Shown here one piece after another: positions 9,984-18,821 of a stretch of DNA of 64,000 nucleotides. This DNA comes from Synechococcus sp. MU1617. GTDB taxonomy: Bacteria > Cyanobacteriota > Cyanobacteriia > PCC-6307 > Cyanobiaceae. The position numbers were made by a program, and so were the translations under genes. Each line of letters begins with the position of its first letter. Position 1 is the first letter of the stretch. A model generated the notes under the pieces. The model was not told where the DNA came from. It saw nothing but the letters and a program-made list of their open reading frames with translations, and ran no database searches. The stretch is from assembly GCF_020514235.1 (NCBI RefSeq), contig NZ_VTLB01000002.1, forward strand, positions 434,001 to 498,000, given 5' to 3'.

Positions 9984-11504
9984 ATGGGTTTCATGTCTGA
10001 TTTTCTTGATTGGCATCCATCTTCTAAAAACGCCCAGAAACTGTATGAGATCCGAGCTGAGCTGCAGGATCTTGTTTATAAAAAGCCTGCAGAGGGTGTA
10101 AATCATTTAATCAATGCATGGAAATTTGGCAAAGTAAGTGAAATTTGGGATGACTATATTTTCGATCACTGCGTGAGGCCTGTTTTTGATAAAAATGAGA
10201 ATATAAGCATTAACGATGCGGTTCGTCGATATAGCATTTTAGATCATTTGCTTTTTATTCCTTACGTCAGGAGAGAAGAAAATCCTGTTCGATTTAGAAG
10301 AGCATTTTGGAATATAAATTCCTACGGATTAAGAATAGCCCAACGTTTTGAACAGCTGAATCAAAAGCCAATCAATGGCGCGGTGAATAAAATTCGCAAT
10401 GTTGACCGTAAAAAAATTGCATTTGTACTTAAAGGTCCTTACAAGCTTGCTCATGTTGAATTTCTGCACAGCTTTTTGAATGGATGTTCTATTTTTTCAG
10501 AGCATGTGGAAGTATTTCTTGTATTATTAGATGATTTAAAAAGTGCTCCAAAAGATTTAAAACATGTATCAATCTCTAGTTTTTCGCAGTATCAAGATCC
10601 TTTCCTGAAAGTTACTGCTTATCAACAATACTGCCTTGCAAATCAATTTGATCACATATGTTGGGTTGCTCCTATTCAAAATTTTTCTCTGTACATGGGA
10701 ATGCAACTCGCACCATGCCAAAGCTACTGGTCAATGAAATATCATAGTGTCGTTTTGCCTACAATTCAAAAATATGCAGGTTTAGGTTTTGGTGGAGATA
10801 GTTTTAAGTTTGATGATAAGGATTGGTTCCGTGGAAGGGCTTTTCCTGATCTGAAGATGTCTTGCCGTGATCAAGTTATCGTTGACAGACTGCGTTCCTC
10901 TTGCCAAATACCTAAAGGATCATTTGTTGTTGGTTGTTTTGTACGATCGGAAAAGCTACATGATGATGGTTTCTGGAATTCTGTATTTGAAATACTAAAA
11001 TCTTCTTCAAAGGTTCATTTTGTAATTGCCAGTCAATCTATTCCAGATAAGTATTCATTGGTTTTAAAAAATCTGCCGTTGGAATTAAAAAGTCGATTTC
11101 ACTCCTTGGGTTGGGTTAACACTAAGGATTGGGCCCATGCTCTTGATGTTTATTTTGATAGTTCACCGAGGGGATCTTGTAACACTATCTTTGAAGCGAT
11201 TGAAGCCGATGTTCCAATTTTCTTGGCAGATTCAACTCACAATAGAGAATCATCTGCGCTTCCATACTTGGCTTCTGCCGCGAGTTCACTCGGATTGCCA
11301 AATATTCCAGGTGTATTCAGTGATGAAAAAACTCGGCTTAACGCTTGTTTAGATCTTCTTCTGGATCCAGAAAAATGTGTGCTGTTAGCATCAAAGCAAA
11401 AAAAATTGCTTATTTCATTAAAAGGTCGACATTATTTGTTTGCAAAGGACTATCTCAATTACTTTTTGGATGCAAACTTTATGCTTTCTTCTGCTCAAAA
11501 ATGA
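9984..11504 (+). CDS. GT41-like (OGT/HMW1C-type) glycosyltransferase
   Basis: 506 aa. The C-terminal half resembles the catalytic domain of GT41 enzymes (O-GlcNAc transferase, HMW1C) and related GT-B proteins: FVVGCFVRSEKLHDDGFW at about 313-330, FVIASQ, RFHSLGWVN and the late acceptor/nucleotide segment SPRGSCNTIFEAIEADVPIF. The N-terminal ~150 residues are helical and unrecognised. It could glycosylate a protein or a lipid-linked glycan. The start may be this ATG or the one 9 bp downstream. The stop overlaps the next gene by 4 bp. It is the first island gene, 10 bp after thiC. Confidence 0.6.
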   Translation: MGFMSDFLDWHPSSKNAQKLYEIRAELQDLVYKKPAEGVNHLINAWKFGKVSEIWDDYIFDHCVRPVFDKNENISINDAVRRYSILDHLLFIPYVRREENPVRFRRAFWNINSYGLRIAQRFEQLNQKPINGAVNKIRNVDRKKIAFVLKGPYKLAHVEFLHSFLNGCSIFSEHVEVFLVLLDDLKSAPKDLKHVSISSFSQYQDPFLKVTAYQQYCLANQFDHICWVAPIQNFSLYMGMQLAPCQSYWSMKYHSVVLPTIQKYAGLGFGGDSFKFDDKDWFRGRAFPDLKMSCRDQVIVDRLRSSCQIPKGSFVVGCFVRSEKLHDDGFWNSVFEILKSSSKVHFVIASQSIPDKYSLVLKNLPLELKSRFHSLGWVNTKDWAHALDVYFDSSPRGSCNTIFEAIEADVPIFLADSTHNRESSALPYLASAASSLGLPNIPGVFSDEKTRLNACLDLLLDPEKCVLLASKQKKLLISLKGRHYLFAKDYLNYFLDANFMLSSAQK

Positions 11505-12466
11505 AGCCTCCCCATAGAGTTGCTGTTGTTGGTGCTGGAGGCTTCATTGGTAAATCATTTGTACACTACTTGTCCAATAAGAAAGTTCCTGCTTTAGCAA
11601 TTTCGAGAAGTTTTCAATGGAATCCAGATAGCTATTTTCGAGGTGGTTTGCATGTTTTGGTCTCTGACCTTAATTCTCTGCCTGATCAAGTTACTCACAT
11701 TCAGGATTGCTCTTTGATTGTCTATATGGCTGGTTCTACTAACTTGAGTGCAGCAGAATCTAATCCTGTAGACGATTTTCAGTCACATTCGGATTCATTG
11801 CTAGCATTCTTGTCTAGGATTAGTGGACATCAAAGGTTGATATTTTTTAGCTCTGGTGGGACTGTTTATGGTGAGCCAATGAATGGATCATCTTGCGAGA
11901 GTGATCCTCTGAATCCTAGTTCTGTTTATGGAAAAAGAAATAAAATCCTAGAAGAAATTGTTTTTTCTTTTTGTTCGCAAAATAATATTGATCATATGAT
12001 CCTTAGGTTGGCAAATCCTTATGGACTTGATCAACTATTTGTGAAGAGGAGGGGTCTTGTGTTATCCCTGATGCAGAGCTGTTTAGACCATAGGTATATC
12101 AAAATTAGGGGCTTTGGCTTGCAAAGAAGAGATTATTTTTCTGTTGATGATTTAAATTTTTTTCTCTCTCATTTTGTTGATCCAATGAATTCTTTTCCTG
12201 CTGAAGTTCTTAATATAGGTTCTGGTAAAAGTTTTACGGCCAAAGAGGTTGTTTCCTGTGTGACAAGTTTGCTGGGAAGTGAGCCTAACGTTATTTATTC
12301 TGCTGATAGTGATTCCTCCGATGTCGTTAATTCCTCGCTAGATGTAACGCTTTTGCGTAAATATTTGGCCTCGATTTGTCCTCGAAGGGAAATCTTTCAG
12401 GATCTCTCACGGGAATTGAAAAATTTCAATTTAGAAGAGTTTTACAATTGCTCAAAAATGATTTAG
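11501..12466 (+). CDS. NAD-dependent sugar epimerase/dehydratase (extended SDR)
   Basis: 321 aa from the ATG that overlaps the previous stop. Rossmann motif GAGGFIG at about 12-18, active-site serines in FFSSGGTVYG and the YxxxK catalytic pair in SVYGKRNK mark an extended short-chain dehydrogenase acting on a nucleotide sugar (GalE/RfbB-like). RLANPYG follows, as in UDP-sugar epimerases. A longer frame upstream overlaps the previous gene and is not favoured. The substrate is unknown; its place just before rfbF makes a role as 4-ketoreductase or epimerase of the CDP-sugar possible. Confidence 0.75.
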   Translation: MKPPHRVAVVGAGGFIGKSFVHYLSNKKVPALAISRSFQWNPDSYFRGGLHVLVSDLNSLPDQVTHIQDCSLIVYMAGSTNLSAAESNPVDDFQSHSDSLLAFLSRISGHQRLIFFSSGGTVYGEPMNGSSCESDPLNPSSVYGKRNKILEEIVFSFCSQNNIDHMILRLANPYGLDQLFVKRRGLVLSLMQSCLDHRYIKIRGFGLQRRDYFSVDDLNFFLSHFVDPMNSFPAEVLNIGSGKSFTAKEVVSCVTSLLGSEPNVIYSADSDSSDVVNSSLDVTLLRKYLASICPRREIFQDLSRELKNFNLEEFYNCSKMI

Positions 12467-12490
12467 CATTATGTCTGCTGCTTTTCCTGA

Positions 12491-13261
12491 ATGAAAGCTG
12501 TCATTTTGGCCGGGGGCTTGGGGACAAGGCTCAGCGAAGAAACCCATCTTAAGCCTAAGCCCATGGTTGAAGTTGGTGGCAAGCCCATTTTATGGCACAT
12601 TCTAAAAATATATAGCCATTATGGCGTAAACGAATTCATCATATGTTGTGGATACAAAGGTTATTTAATTAAAGAATATTTTGCCAATTACTTCCTTCAC
12701 ACTAGTGATGTCACATTTCATATGGATAATGATAACTATATGGAGGTCCATCATCGAAAAAGTGAGCCTTGGAAAGTCACCTTGGTTGACACAGGTGAGT
12801 TGAGTCAGACAGGTGGTCGATTGGCTCATGTCCGTGACTATCTCGGCAGCGGTAGTTTTTGTTTTACCTATGGTGATGGGGTTGCTGATGTGAATATCGA
12901 ATCCTTGATTTCTCACCATAGAGATGAAGGTCGAGAGGTCACGCTTACGGCTGTTCAGCCACCAGGTAGATATGGTGCTTTGCAATTGGATGGAAATACA
13001 GTTAACCAGTTCCAGGAGAAGCCTGAGGGTGATAATGCTTGGATTAATGGAGGCTTCTTTGTGATGGAGCCCAGCGTGCTTGATCGGATTCGTGGAGATC
13101 TCACGAGCTGGGAAGCGGATGTTTTGCCTCAGGTGGCTGCAGATGGTCAACTCAGCGCTTATCGGCATCAGGGTTTTTGGCAGCCAATGGACACGCTTCG
13201 TGATCGCAACCGACTCGAAGAGTTATGGGAGAAAGGTCAGGCTCCCTGGAAATTGTGGTGA
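12491..13261 (+). CDS. rfbF: Glucose-1-phosphate cytidylyltransferase
   Basis: 256 aa, full length for the family. Makes CDP-glucose from CTP and glucose-1-phosphate, the entry to CDP-linked 6-deoxyhexoses. Seen: MKAVILAGGLGTRLSEET at the N-terminus (nucleotide-binding loop), KPKPMVEVGGKPI, the YGDGVADV metal-binding region at about 131-138, and FWQPMDTLRDR near the end. The stop and the rfbG start share one base (TGATG). The 5' half is AT-rich and the 3' half GC-richer, with the change at roughly 12.8-13.0 kb, a sign of recombination inside the gene. Confidence 0.95.
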   Translation: MKAVILAGGLGTRLSEETHLKPKPMVEVGGKPILWHILKIYSHYGVNEFIICCGYKGYLIKEYFANYFLHTSDVTFHMDNDNYMEVHHRKSEPWKVTLVDTGELSQTGGRLAHVRDYLGSGSFCFTYGDGVADVNIESLISHHRDEGREVTLTAVQPPGRYGALQLDGNTVNQFQEKPEGDNAWINGGFFVMEPSVLDRIRGDLTSWEADVLPQVAADGQLSAYRHQGFWQPMDTLRDRNRLEELWEKGQAPWKLW

Positions 13262-14361
13262 TGCTCAATTCTTCGTTTTGGGATGGACGGCGCGTCTTGC
13301 TCACTGGTCATACAGGATTCAAGGGCAGTTGGTTATCGCTTTGGTTGCTGAAGCTTGGCGCTCAGGTATGGGGCTATGCTCTGCCTCCTGAGAACAAAAG
13401 CTCACTTTTTAATCAGCTCGACTTAGAAGAAAAATTCAGTTGCTTGCAACACAGCCTGGGTGATCTGAGTGATCTCCAGGCATTGCAATCTGTGGTAGCC
13501 CAAGCACAGCCTGAGGTCGTGGTTCACTTGGCGGCTCAGCCCTTGGTGCGTAAAAGCTACCTAGATCCTTTGGGCACTTGGGCCACGAACGTGCAGGGTA
13601 GTCTGCACCTTCTGGAAGCTCTTAAAGGCTTGAATCATGCCTGTGCGGTTGTCATGGTCACGACTGACAAGGTGTATGCGAATTGTGAATGGGATTTTGG
13701 CTATCGGGAGGAGGATCGTCTCGGTGGACATGACCCTTACAGCGCCAGCAAGGCTGCTGTTGAATTGGCGATCTCCAGTTGGCGATCCAGCTTCTGTGGA
13801 TCTGGGGGCCACCAGACCCCCTATCTAAAGATTGCTACGGCGCGGGCTGGCAACGTGATCGGCGGAGGTGACTGGGCAGACGAGCGGATTGTGCCTGATG
13901 CCATTCGTTCCCTGATGGCTGGCAAGCCGATTCCTGTACGCAATCATCTGGCGACTCGGCCTTGGCAGCATGTCCTCGAGCCGCTGGGTGGTTACCTCTT
14001 GCTGGCAGAGCGTCTCGCTGCTGCTGGAGGTGCTGGAAGTCGTTGTGAGACGGCTTTCAACTTTGGCCCTCAGCTCGAGGCCAACCGCACGGTGGGTGAA
14101 CTCGTAGAAGAAGCACTACAGCACTGGCCGGGCAGTTGGGAAGACCTTTCCGATCCGACAGCTCCCCATGAAGCCGGGCGGCTTCATCTTCAAATCGATA
14201 AGGCTCATCATCAGCTCAATTGGAGTCCCAACTGGGATTTCACCACCACTGTGGCTCGTACGGTGTTCTGGTATCGCGCGGTCCATGAGGGAGATAGTCC
14301 TTTGAACTGTTGCCTGGCTGATTTGGATGCCTATCAGCAGGAGTCAACTCATGCCAGCTGA
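13261..14361 (+). CDS. rfbG: CDP-glucose 4,6-dehydratase
   Basis: 366 aa. Converts CDP-glucose to CDP-4-keto-6-deoxyglucose, an NAD-dependent extended SDR. Seen: GHTGFKGSW nucleotide-binding motif at about 16-24, VTTDKVYAN and the catalytic YxxxK in DPYSASKAA, and the family segment RPWQHVLEPLGGYL. The start is the ATG overlapping the rfbF stop; a longer in-frame start 36 bp upstream is within rfbF. It overlaps the next gene by 11 bp. GC content is close to that of core genes. No RfbH-type 3-dehydrase follows, so the product is probably not a 3,6-dideoxyhexose. Confidence 0.95.
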   Translation: MLNSSFWDGRRVLLTGHTGFKGSWLSLWLLKLGAQVWGYALPPENKSSLFNQLDLEEKFSCLQHSLGDLSDLQALQSVVAQAQPEVVVHLAAQPLVRKSYLDPLGTWATNVQGSLHLLEALKGLNHACAVVMVTTDKVYANCEWDFGYREEDRLGGHDPYSASKAAVELAISSWRSSFCGSGGHQTPYLKIATARAGNVIGGGDWADERIVPDAIRSLMAGKPIPVRNHLATRPWQHVLEPLGGYLLLAERLAAAGGAGSRCETAFNFGPQLEANRTVGELVEEALQHWPGSWEDLSDPTAPHEAGRLHLQIDKAHHQLNWSPNWDFTTTVARTVFWYRAVHEGDSPLNCCLADLDAYQQESTHAS

Positions 14362-14920
14362 ACTTCGTCAAACTCCAATCGAGGGCGTGTTTGAACTGCT
14401 GAGCCACCCCTTCGTGGACTCACGAGGTGCTTTCCTCAATGCATTTCGAGCCCACGAAGAGGAATTCATCAGCTCCTGGGCTGATCGAGGCATTGCCCAG
14501 GTGAACCTCAGTCGCAGCGAGGTTGTGGGCACAATTCGTGGACTTCATTTCCAGGCGCCACCCCACAGCGAAGCCAAAATGGTGCGCTGCCTGAAAGGCC
14601 GAGTGTGGGATGTGGCAGTGGACTTGCGGGAAAAATCCGAAACGTATGGCCATTGGCAAGCCGTTGAGCTGACCCCAGAGCGGGGTAATGCCCTGTTGAT
14701 TCCCGAAGGTTGTGCCCATGGCTTCCAGGTGTTGGAGCCAGGTAGCGAGTTGCTCTATCTCCACTCAGGAGCTTGGGTGCGAGAGGCCGAAACAGGCGTG
14801 CGCTGGGATGATCTCCGATTAGCAGTTGCCTGGCCCCTTCCTCCGACGGAGCTGAGCGAGCGCGACCGCAACCTCCCATTGTTGTCTGACTGGCTTCTCA
14901 CCAATAAATCCAGCCCATGA
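14351..14920 (+). CDS. rfbC: RfbC-family nucleotide-sugar 3,5-epimerase (cupin)
   Basis: 189 aa from the ATG at 14351, preceded by AGGAG with good spacing and starting inside rfbG. dTDP-4-dehydrorhamnose 3,5-epimerase family: HPFVDSRGAF near the N-terminus, catalytic-histidine segment GTIRGLHFQ, KMVRCLKGRVWDVAVDLR and IPEGCAHGFQVL. In this operon the likely substrate is the CDP-4-keto-6-deoxyhexose made by RfbG rather than a dTDP sugar; similar enzymes act before or after C-3 methylation in branched deoxysugar pathways. That assignment is inference from context. Confidence 0.85.
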   Translation: MPAELRQTPIEGVFELLSHPFVDSRGAFLNAFRAHEEEFISSWADRGIAQVNLSRSEVVGTIRGLHFQAPPHSEAKMVRCLKGRVWDVAVDLREKSETYGHWQAVELTPERGNALLIPEGCAHGFQVLEPGSELLYLHSGAWVREAETGVRWDDLRLAVAWPLPPTELSERDRNLPLLSDWLLTNKSSP

Positions 14921-16128
14921 CCCACACCTGCCGCCACTGCCGATCGCCTCTTGAACACACGGTGATTGATCTGGGCCATCAGCCGCCCAGTAACGCCTAT
15001 CTCACCGCCGAGCAGCTGCTGGAGCCGGAGGTCACCTATCCGTTGCAGGTGTATGTGTGCACCAACTGCTGGTTGGTGCAACTACCAGCCCATGCCACAG
15101 CAGAGGAGCTGTTTACGGAGGATTACGCCTACTTCTCCAGCACGTCCAGCAGTTGGTGCGCTCACGCTGAGCGGTTCGTGGATGCGGCGGTAGAGAGGCT
15201 TGGCCTGGGGGTAGACAGTCACGTGGTGGAGCTGGCGTCCAACGATGGCTATCTGCTCCAATACGTGCAGAAACGTGGGATTCCCTGCCTTGGTATTGAG
15301 CCAACCCGTGCGACTGCAGAGGCGGCGCGTGCCAAAGGGATCGAAACGATCGAGCGCTTCTTTGGGGTGGCGCTAGCTGAAGAGCTTGAGCCTGCTGATC
15401 TGGTGGTTGCCAATAATGTGTTGGCCCATGTGCCGGATATCAATGATTTTGTCTCAGGTATCGCTCGGTTGCTTAAGCCCCAGGGCCGCGCCTCGATCGA
15501 GTTCCCCAACCTTCTGCGGCTTCTAGAGGGAAACCAGTTCGACACGATTTATCACGAGCACTACAGCTACCTGAGTTTGCGTGTGGTGCAACGGATTGCA
15601 GCATCTGCAGGACTGGAGGTAGTGGATGTGGAACAGCTGCCCACTCATGGCGGCAGTCTGCGGGTTTGGCTGGCCCGTCAGGGTGCAGCCAAACCAACCG
15701 CATCGGTTTCAGCAGTGCTTGCAGATGAAGAAACCGCAGGTCTGGAATCTTTGAAAGCTTATGACAATTTCCAGCATCGGGCCGAGGAGGCGAAGTACGG
15801 GCTTTTGGAGTTTTTACTCCAAGCAAAACGTAAAGGCCAGCGGGTGCTCGGCTACGGCGCTGCCGCTAAAGGCAATACCTTGCTCAACTACGCTGGTATT
15901 CGCGCCGACCTTTTGCCCGCTGTGGCTGATCGCGCGTCTAGCAAGCAAGGAAGCTACCTTCCCGGTAGCCACATTCCGGTGATCACTCCGGAGGAGCTTG
16001 AGGGGATGAATCCTGATGCATTATTGGTGTTGCCTTGGAATCTCATCAATGAGGTGAACGAACAGTGGCCAAGGCATTCTTTGGTGACAGCGATTCCGAG
16101 CCTTAAGAAGTGGGGTGAAAACAGCTGA
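14917..16128 (+). CDS. Nucleotide-sugar C-methyltransferase (NovU/TylC3-like)
   Basis: 403 aa. Three parts are visible: an N-terminal zinc-binding domain with CRHC at 5-8 and CTNC about 45 residues later, a central SAM-binding domain with VVELASNDGYLLQ, and a C-terminal domain with GYGAAAKGNTLLNY typical of sugar C-methyltransferases (Methyltransf_13/14 families). Characterised relatives such as TylC3, EryBIII and NovU put a methyl group on C-3 or C-5 of 4-keto-deoxysugars using SAM. The ATG overlaps the epimerase stop. With RfbF, RfbG and the epimerase it predicts a branched 6-deoxyhexose linked to CDP. Confidence 0.85.
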   Translation: MTHTCRHCRSPLEHTVIDLGHQPPSNAYLTAEQLLEPEVTYPLQVYVCTNCWLVQLPAHATAEELFTEDYAYFSSTSSSWCAHAERFVDAAVERLGLGVDSHVVELASNDGYLLQYVQKRGIPCLGIEPTRATAEAARAKGIETIERFFGVALAEELEPADLVVANNVLAHVPDINDFVSGIARLLKPQGRASIEFPNLLRLLEGNQFDTIYHEHYSYLSLRVVQRIAASAGLEVVDVEQLPTHGGSLRVWLARQGAAKPTASVSAVLADEETAGLESLKAYDNFQHRAEEAKYGLLEFLLQAKRKGQRVLGYGAAAKGNTLLNYAGIRADLLPAVADRASSKQGSYLPGSHIPVITPEELEGMNPDALLVLPWNLINEVNEQWPRHSLVTAIPSLKKWGENS

Positions 16129-16129
16129 T

Positions 16130-17254
16130 ATGAGCGACATATCGATTCGCAAAATCCCTTACACCAAGCCGTCAATTACGGCGCTTGAGGTTCAGTATGC
16201 GACCGACGCAGCAGCCAATGGTTGGGGTGAACACTGTTACGACTACATCGTCCGTTTTGAGGAGGCCTTTAAAGCCCACCTTGGCGTGAAGTACGCCATC
16301 GCCACGAGCAGTTGTACGGGCGCCTTACACATGGGCATGCACGCACTGGGGCTCGGGCCAGGCGATGAGGTGATCATGGCCGACACCAATTGGATCGCCA
16401 CCGCCGCACCGATCGTGCACCTGGGCGCTACGCCGGTGTTTGTGGACATCCTGCCGGATAGCTGGTGCCTGGACCCCGAACAAGTGGAAGCCGCTATCAC
16501 GCCGAAGACTAAGGCAATTGTGGCTGTGCACCTCTACGGGAACCTCTGTGACATGGATGCGCTTTTGGCGATCGGTGAGCGTCACGGCATACCCGTGATC
16601 GAAGATGCCGCCGAAGCTGTTGGTTCGGTTTACCACGGTAAGCGGGCCGGGAGTTTGGGGTGCTTTGGCGCCTTCTCGTTCCATGGGACAAAGACGATCA
16701 CCACTGGGGAGGGGGGGATGTTCGTCACTAACGACCCTAATCTTTACGAACAGGTTCTTACGCTGTCGAACCATGGGCGAGCGAAAGGACAGATCAAGCA
16801 GTTCTGGCCAGATATGGTTGGTTTCAAATACAAGATGAGTAATATTCAGGCTGCTATAGGTTGCGCACAGCTAGAGAGAGTTGATGAACTGGTTTCTCTA
16901 AAACGCAATATTTTTTCCGTCTACGAAGAACGGCTTTTTGATTTGCCTTTGAACCTTAATAACCAGCCTAAAGGGTGTTTCAATGGCTATTGGATGCCTA
17001 CTATGGTTTTACACGAAGAATATTCATTTTGTCGCGATCTTTTATTAGATCGCCTGAAATCAAAAGGAGTTGATGCCAGGGTATTTTTCTGGCCGCTGAG
17101 TTCAATTAATATTAAAGGTCGGAAAGCCTCTGATGAGCCGTTTCTTTCTGAGTCTATATACACTAGAGCGTTGAATCTTCCCTCTTCGTATTGCATGTCT
17201 ACTGAAGACATTGAACTTGTCTGCAATTCAGTACGCGAAGCTTTGTTCAGCTAA
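16130..17254 (+). CDS. DegT/DnrJ/EryC1/StrS-family sugar aminotransferase
   Basis: 374 aa from the ATG at 16130; a GTG 15 bp upstream is possible. PLP-dependent transfer of an amino group to a keto sugar. Seen: TSSCTGALHMGMHALGLGPGDEVI near the N-terminus, VIEDAAEAVGS (aspartate binding the PLP ring nitrogen), and SFHGTKTITTGEGG with the Schiff-base lysine at about 188. It is closest in feel to 4-aminotransferases such as perosamine synthase, but position specificity is not readable. The first two thirds are GC-rich and the last third (from about 16.8 kb) AT-rich, so a recombination junction probably lies inside. Confidence 0.88.
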   Translation: MSDISIRKIPYTKPSITALEVQYATDAAANGWGEHCYDYIVRFEEAFKAHLGVKYAIATSSCTGALHMGMHALGLGPGDEVIMADTNWIATAAPIVHLGATPVFVDILPDSWCLDPEQVEAAITPKTKAIVAVHLYGNLCDMDALLAIGERHGIPVIEDAAEAVGSVYHGKRAGSLGCFGAFSFHGTKTITTGEGGMFVTNDPNLYEQVLTLSNHGRAKGQIKQFWPDMVGFKYKMSNIQAAIGCAQLERVDELVSLKRNIFSVYEERLFDLPLNLNNQPKGCFNGYWMPTMVLHEEYSFCRDLLLDRLKSKGVDARVFFWPLSSINIKGRKASDEPFLSESIYTRALNLPSSYCMSTEDIELVCNSVREALFS

Positions 17255-17394
17255 ATTTTTATGCCTTCCCAACATCCTCTGTAATATCATTATGTTGTCC
17301 CATCTCGCGAGAACTTTCATTGAATGTCTCAAGTTATATGATATTATATTGAACTCTTATTTCTTCCGGATTGGTCAACCAATTCAGCTTTTAA

Positions 17395-18150
17395 ATGATT
17401 AGACTTATCGCTAGAGTAGATGTCCGCAACGGGTATCATATTAAAACAATTAAATGCGAAGGTGTCGAAAAGATACGCTCAATTAAATCTTCGCTTCAGT
17501 TATTCTCTTCTGGAATATTTGAGTACGATGAAATAGTTTTAGTTGATAATGTAGCATCTTTGTACGGATTTGATAACTGGTTGTTGAGAGAGGGTAAACA
17601 TTACTATTGCTCTGTTCCTCTTAGTGTAGGTGGTGCTATTATCAATCAAACTCAAGCAAAAGCAACATTAGAAGTTGGTGCAGATAAAATTATTATAAAT
17701 ACAGGAGCGATTGAAAATCCTAGTATTTTAAAATCGATTAGTAACAGCTGTGGTCGTCAAGCTGTTATCCTCCAAGTCGATGCCAAATATTACGAAGGTC
17801 GTTATATGTGTGCAACTCATGGGTCTAGAGAAATCTCAGATGTTTCTGTAAAAGAATGGTTATCTAATGCTTACGATCTTGGTGTTGGTGAAATTCATCT
17901 TACATCTATTGATAGTGAAGGTACTTCTTCAAGATTTCCCGACGACCTTGCAGAAATAGCATTTTCTTCGTGTGCGCTGCCTATTATTATTTCTGGAGGT
18001 ATACGCAATTCTTCTGATATTTTCCACTTTTCCAAAAACTATGGAGCCAACTCCTTTAGTTTGTCATCCATTCCAAATATTCATAATATTGACACAAATA
18101 CATTACGTAATCAATTAGAGTCTCTTGGCCTCTGCGTGCGTCGGACATGA
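17395..18150 (+). CDS. HisF-like cyclase subunit of a sugar amidotransferase system (WbuZ/HisF2-like)
   Basis: 251 aa TIM barrel of the HisF family. Both catalytic aspartates are kept: D9 in RVDVRNG and D129 in QVDAKYYEG; the phosphate-binding loops LSVGGAI and IISGGIRN are visible. The sequence is AT-rich and divergent, and it sits beside HisH-like and amidotransferase genes, not in a histidine operon. In P. aeruginosa O-antigen clusters the equivalent HisF2-HisH2 pair supplies ammonia to WbpG for acetamidino-sugar formation. The start overlaps nothing; 140 bp of AT-rich spacer lies upstream. The stop overlaps the hisH-like start by 4 bp. Confidence 0.85.
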   Translation: MIRLIARVDVRNGYHIKTIKCEGVEKIRSIKSSLQLFSSGIFEYDEIVLVDNVASLYGFDNWLLREGKHYYCSVPLSVGGAIINQTQAKATLEVGADKIIINTGAIENPSILKSISNSCGRQAVILQVDAKYYEGRYMCATHGSREISDVSVKEWLSNAYDLGVGEIHLTSIDSEGTSSRFPDDLAEIAFSSCALPIIISGGIRNSSDIFHFSKNYGANSFSLSSIPNIHNIDTNTLRNQLESLGLCVRRT

Positions 18151-18821
18151 AAGTATTCGTTTTAGCTCTTTCTACATCTAATTACAAATCTGTCATTGCC
18201 GCTTTAAGAACTCAGGATGTAGATGCTGTTCCATTGAGCGTATCTGAATTTAAAGATCTCCGTGATGAGTCACTTATAATAATTCCTGGTGTTGGTAATA
18301 TATCACATCTATGCGAAGAAATATCGTGCCAGATTAGTATAGCCGACCTTTCTAAACTTATTGCATTGTCTAGACATTATGTTATTGGTATATGTTTAGG
18401 TTTTCAATTTATGTGTAAATCATCAAGCGAAAATATCTCTAGTGAATGTCTAGATTTGTTCCCTTTTAATGTAAGCAGAATAAATAAATTTCAGGAATTA
18501 CCCTCTGTTGGTTGGAAAAAAATCGAAAAATGCTTGCCTTTGGGCAATAACTTGCGGTTAAAATCTCCGCAATGGGGGAACATATTGCAGTCAAGCTATT
18601 TCTACTTCACGCATTCATATGCAGTATTAGACATATATTCCACAAATGATTGCGAAGTTTTCAAATATATGATTGGCCAGCAATCTGTTACTGCCTCAAT
18701 TCTATTAGGTCGATATATAGGATTTCAGTTTCATCCTGAGAAAAGTGGTCATAGCGGATTGCTTCTTTTGAAAGCTGTTGTAGACTCAATTGAAGCAGAT
18801 TTTTTGCGAAGTAATGACTGA
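18147..18821 (+). CDS. HisH-like glutamine amidotransferase subunit (WbuY/HisH2-like)
   Basis: 224 aa class-I glutaminase. The catalytic triad is present: C83 in GICLGFQFM, H196 and E198 in FHPEKSG; the oxyanion-type loop PGVGN is at about 47-51. It should hydrolyse glutamine and pass ammonia through the HisF-like barrel encoded just upstream (4-bp overlap). The stop overlaps the amidotransferase start by 8 bp, so the three proteins are probably made together. It is diverged from housekeeping HisH and AT-rich, as expected of a polysaccharide-cluster paralogue. Confidence 0.87.
   Translation: MKVFVLALSTSNYKSVIAALRTQDVDAVPLSVSEFKDLRDESLIIIPGVGNISHLCEEISCQISIADLSKLIALSRHYVIGICLGFQFMCKSSSENISSECLDLFPFNVSRINKFQELPSVGWKKIEKCLPLGNNLRLKSPQWGNILQSSYFYFTHSYAVLDIYSTNDCEVFKYMIGQQSVTASILLGRYIGFQFHPEKSGHSGLLLLKAVVDSIEADFLRSND

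Noticed and set aside
17395-18821. HisF and HisH as part of histidine biosynthesis
   Set aside because: Both are divergent, AT-rich and joined to an N-acetyl sugar amidotransferase gene; no other his gene is near. The polysaccharide paralogue reading is preferred.
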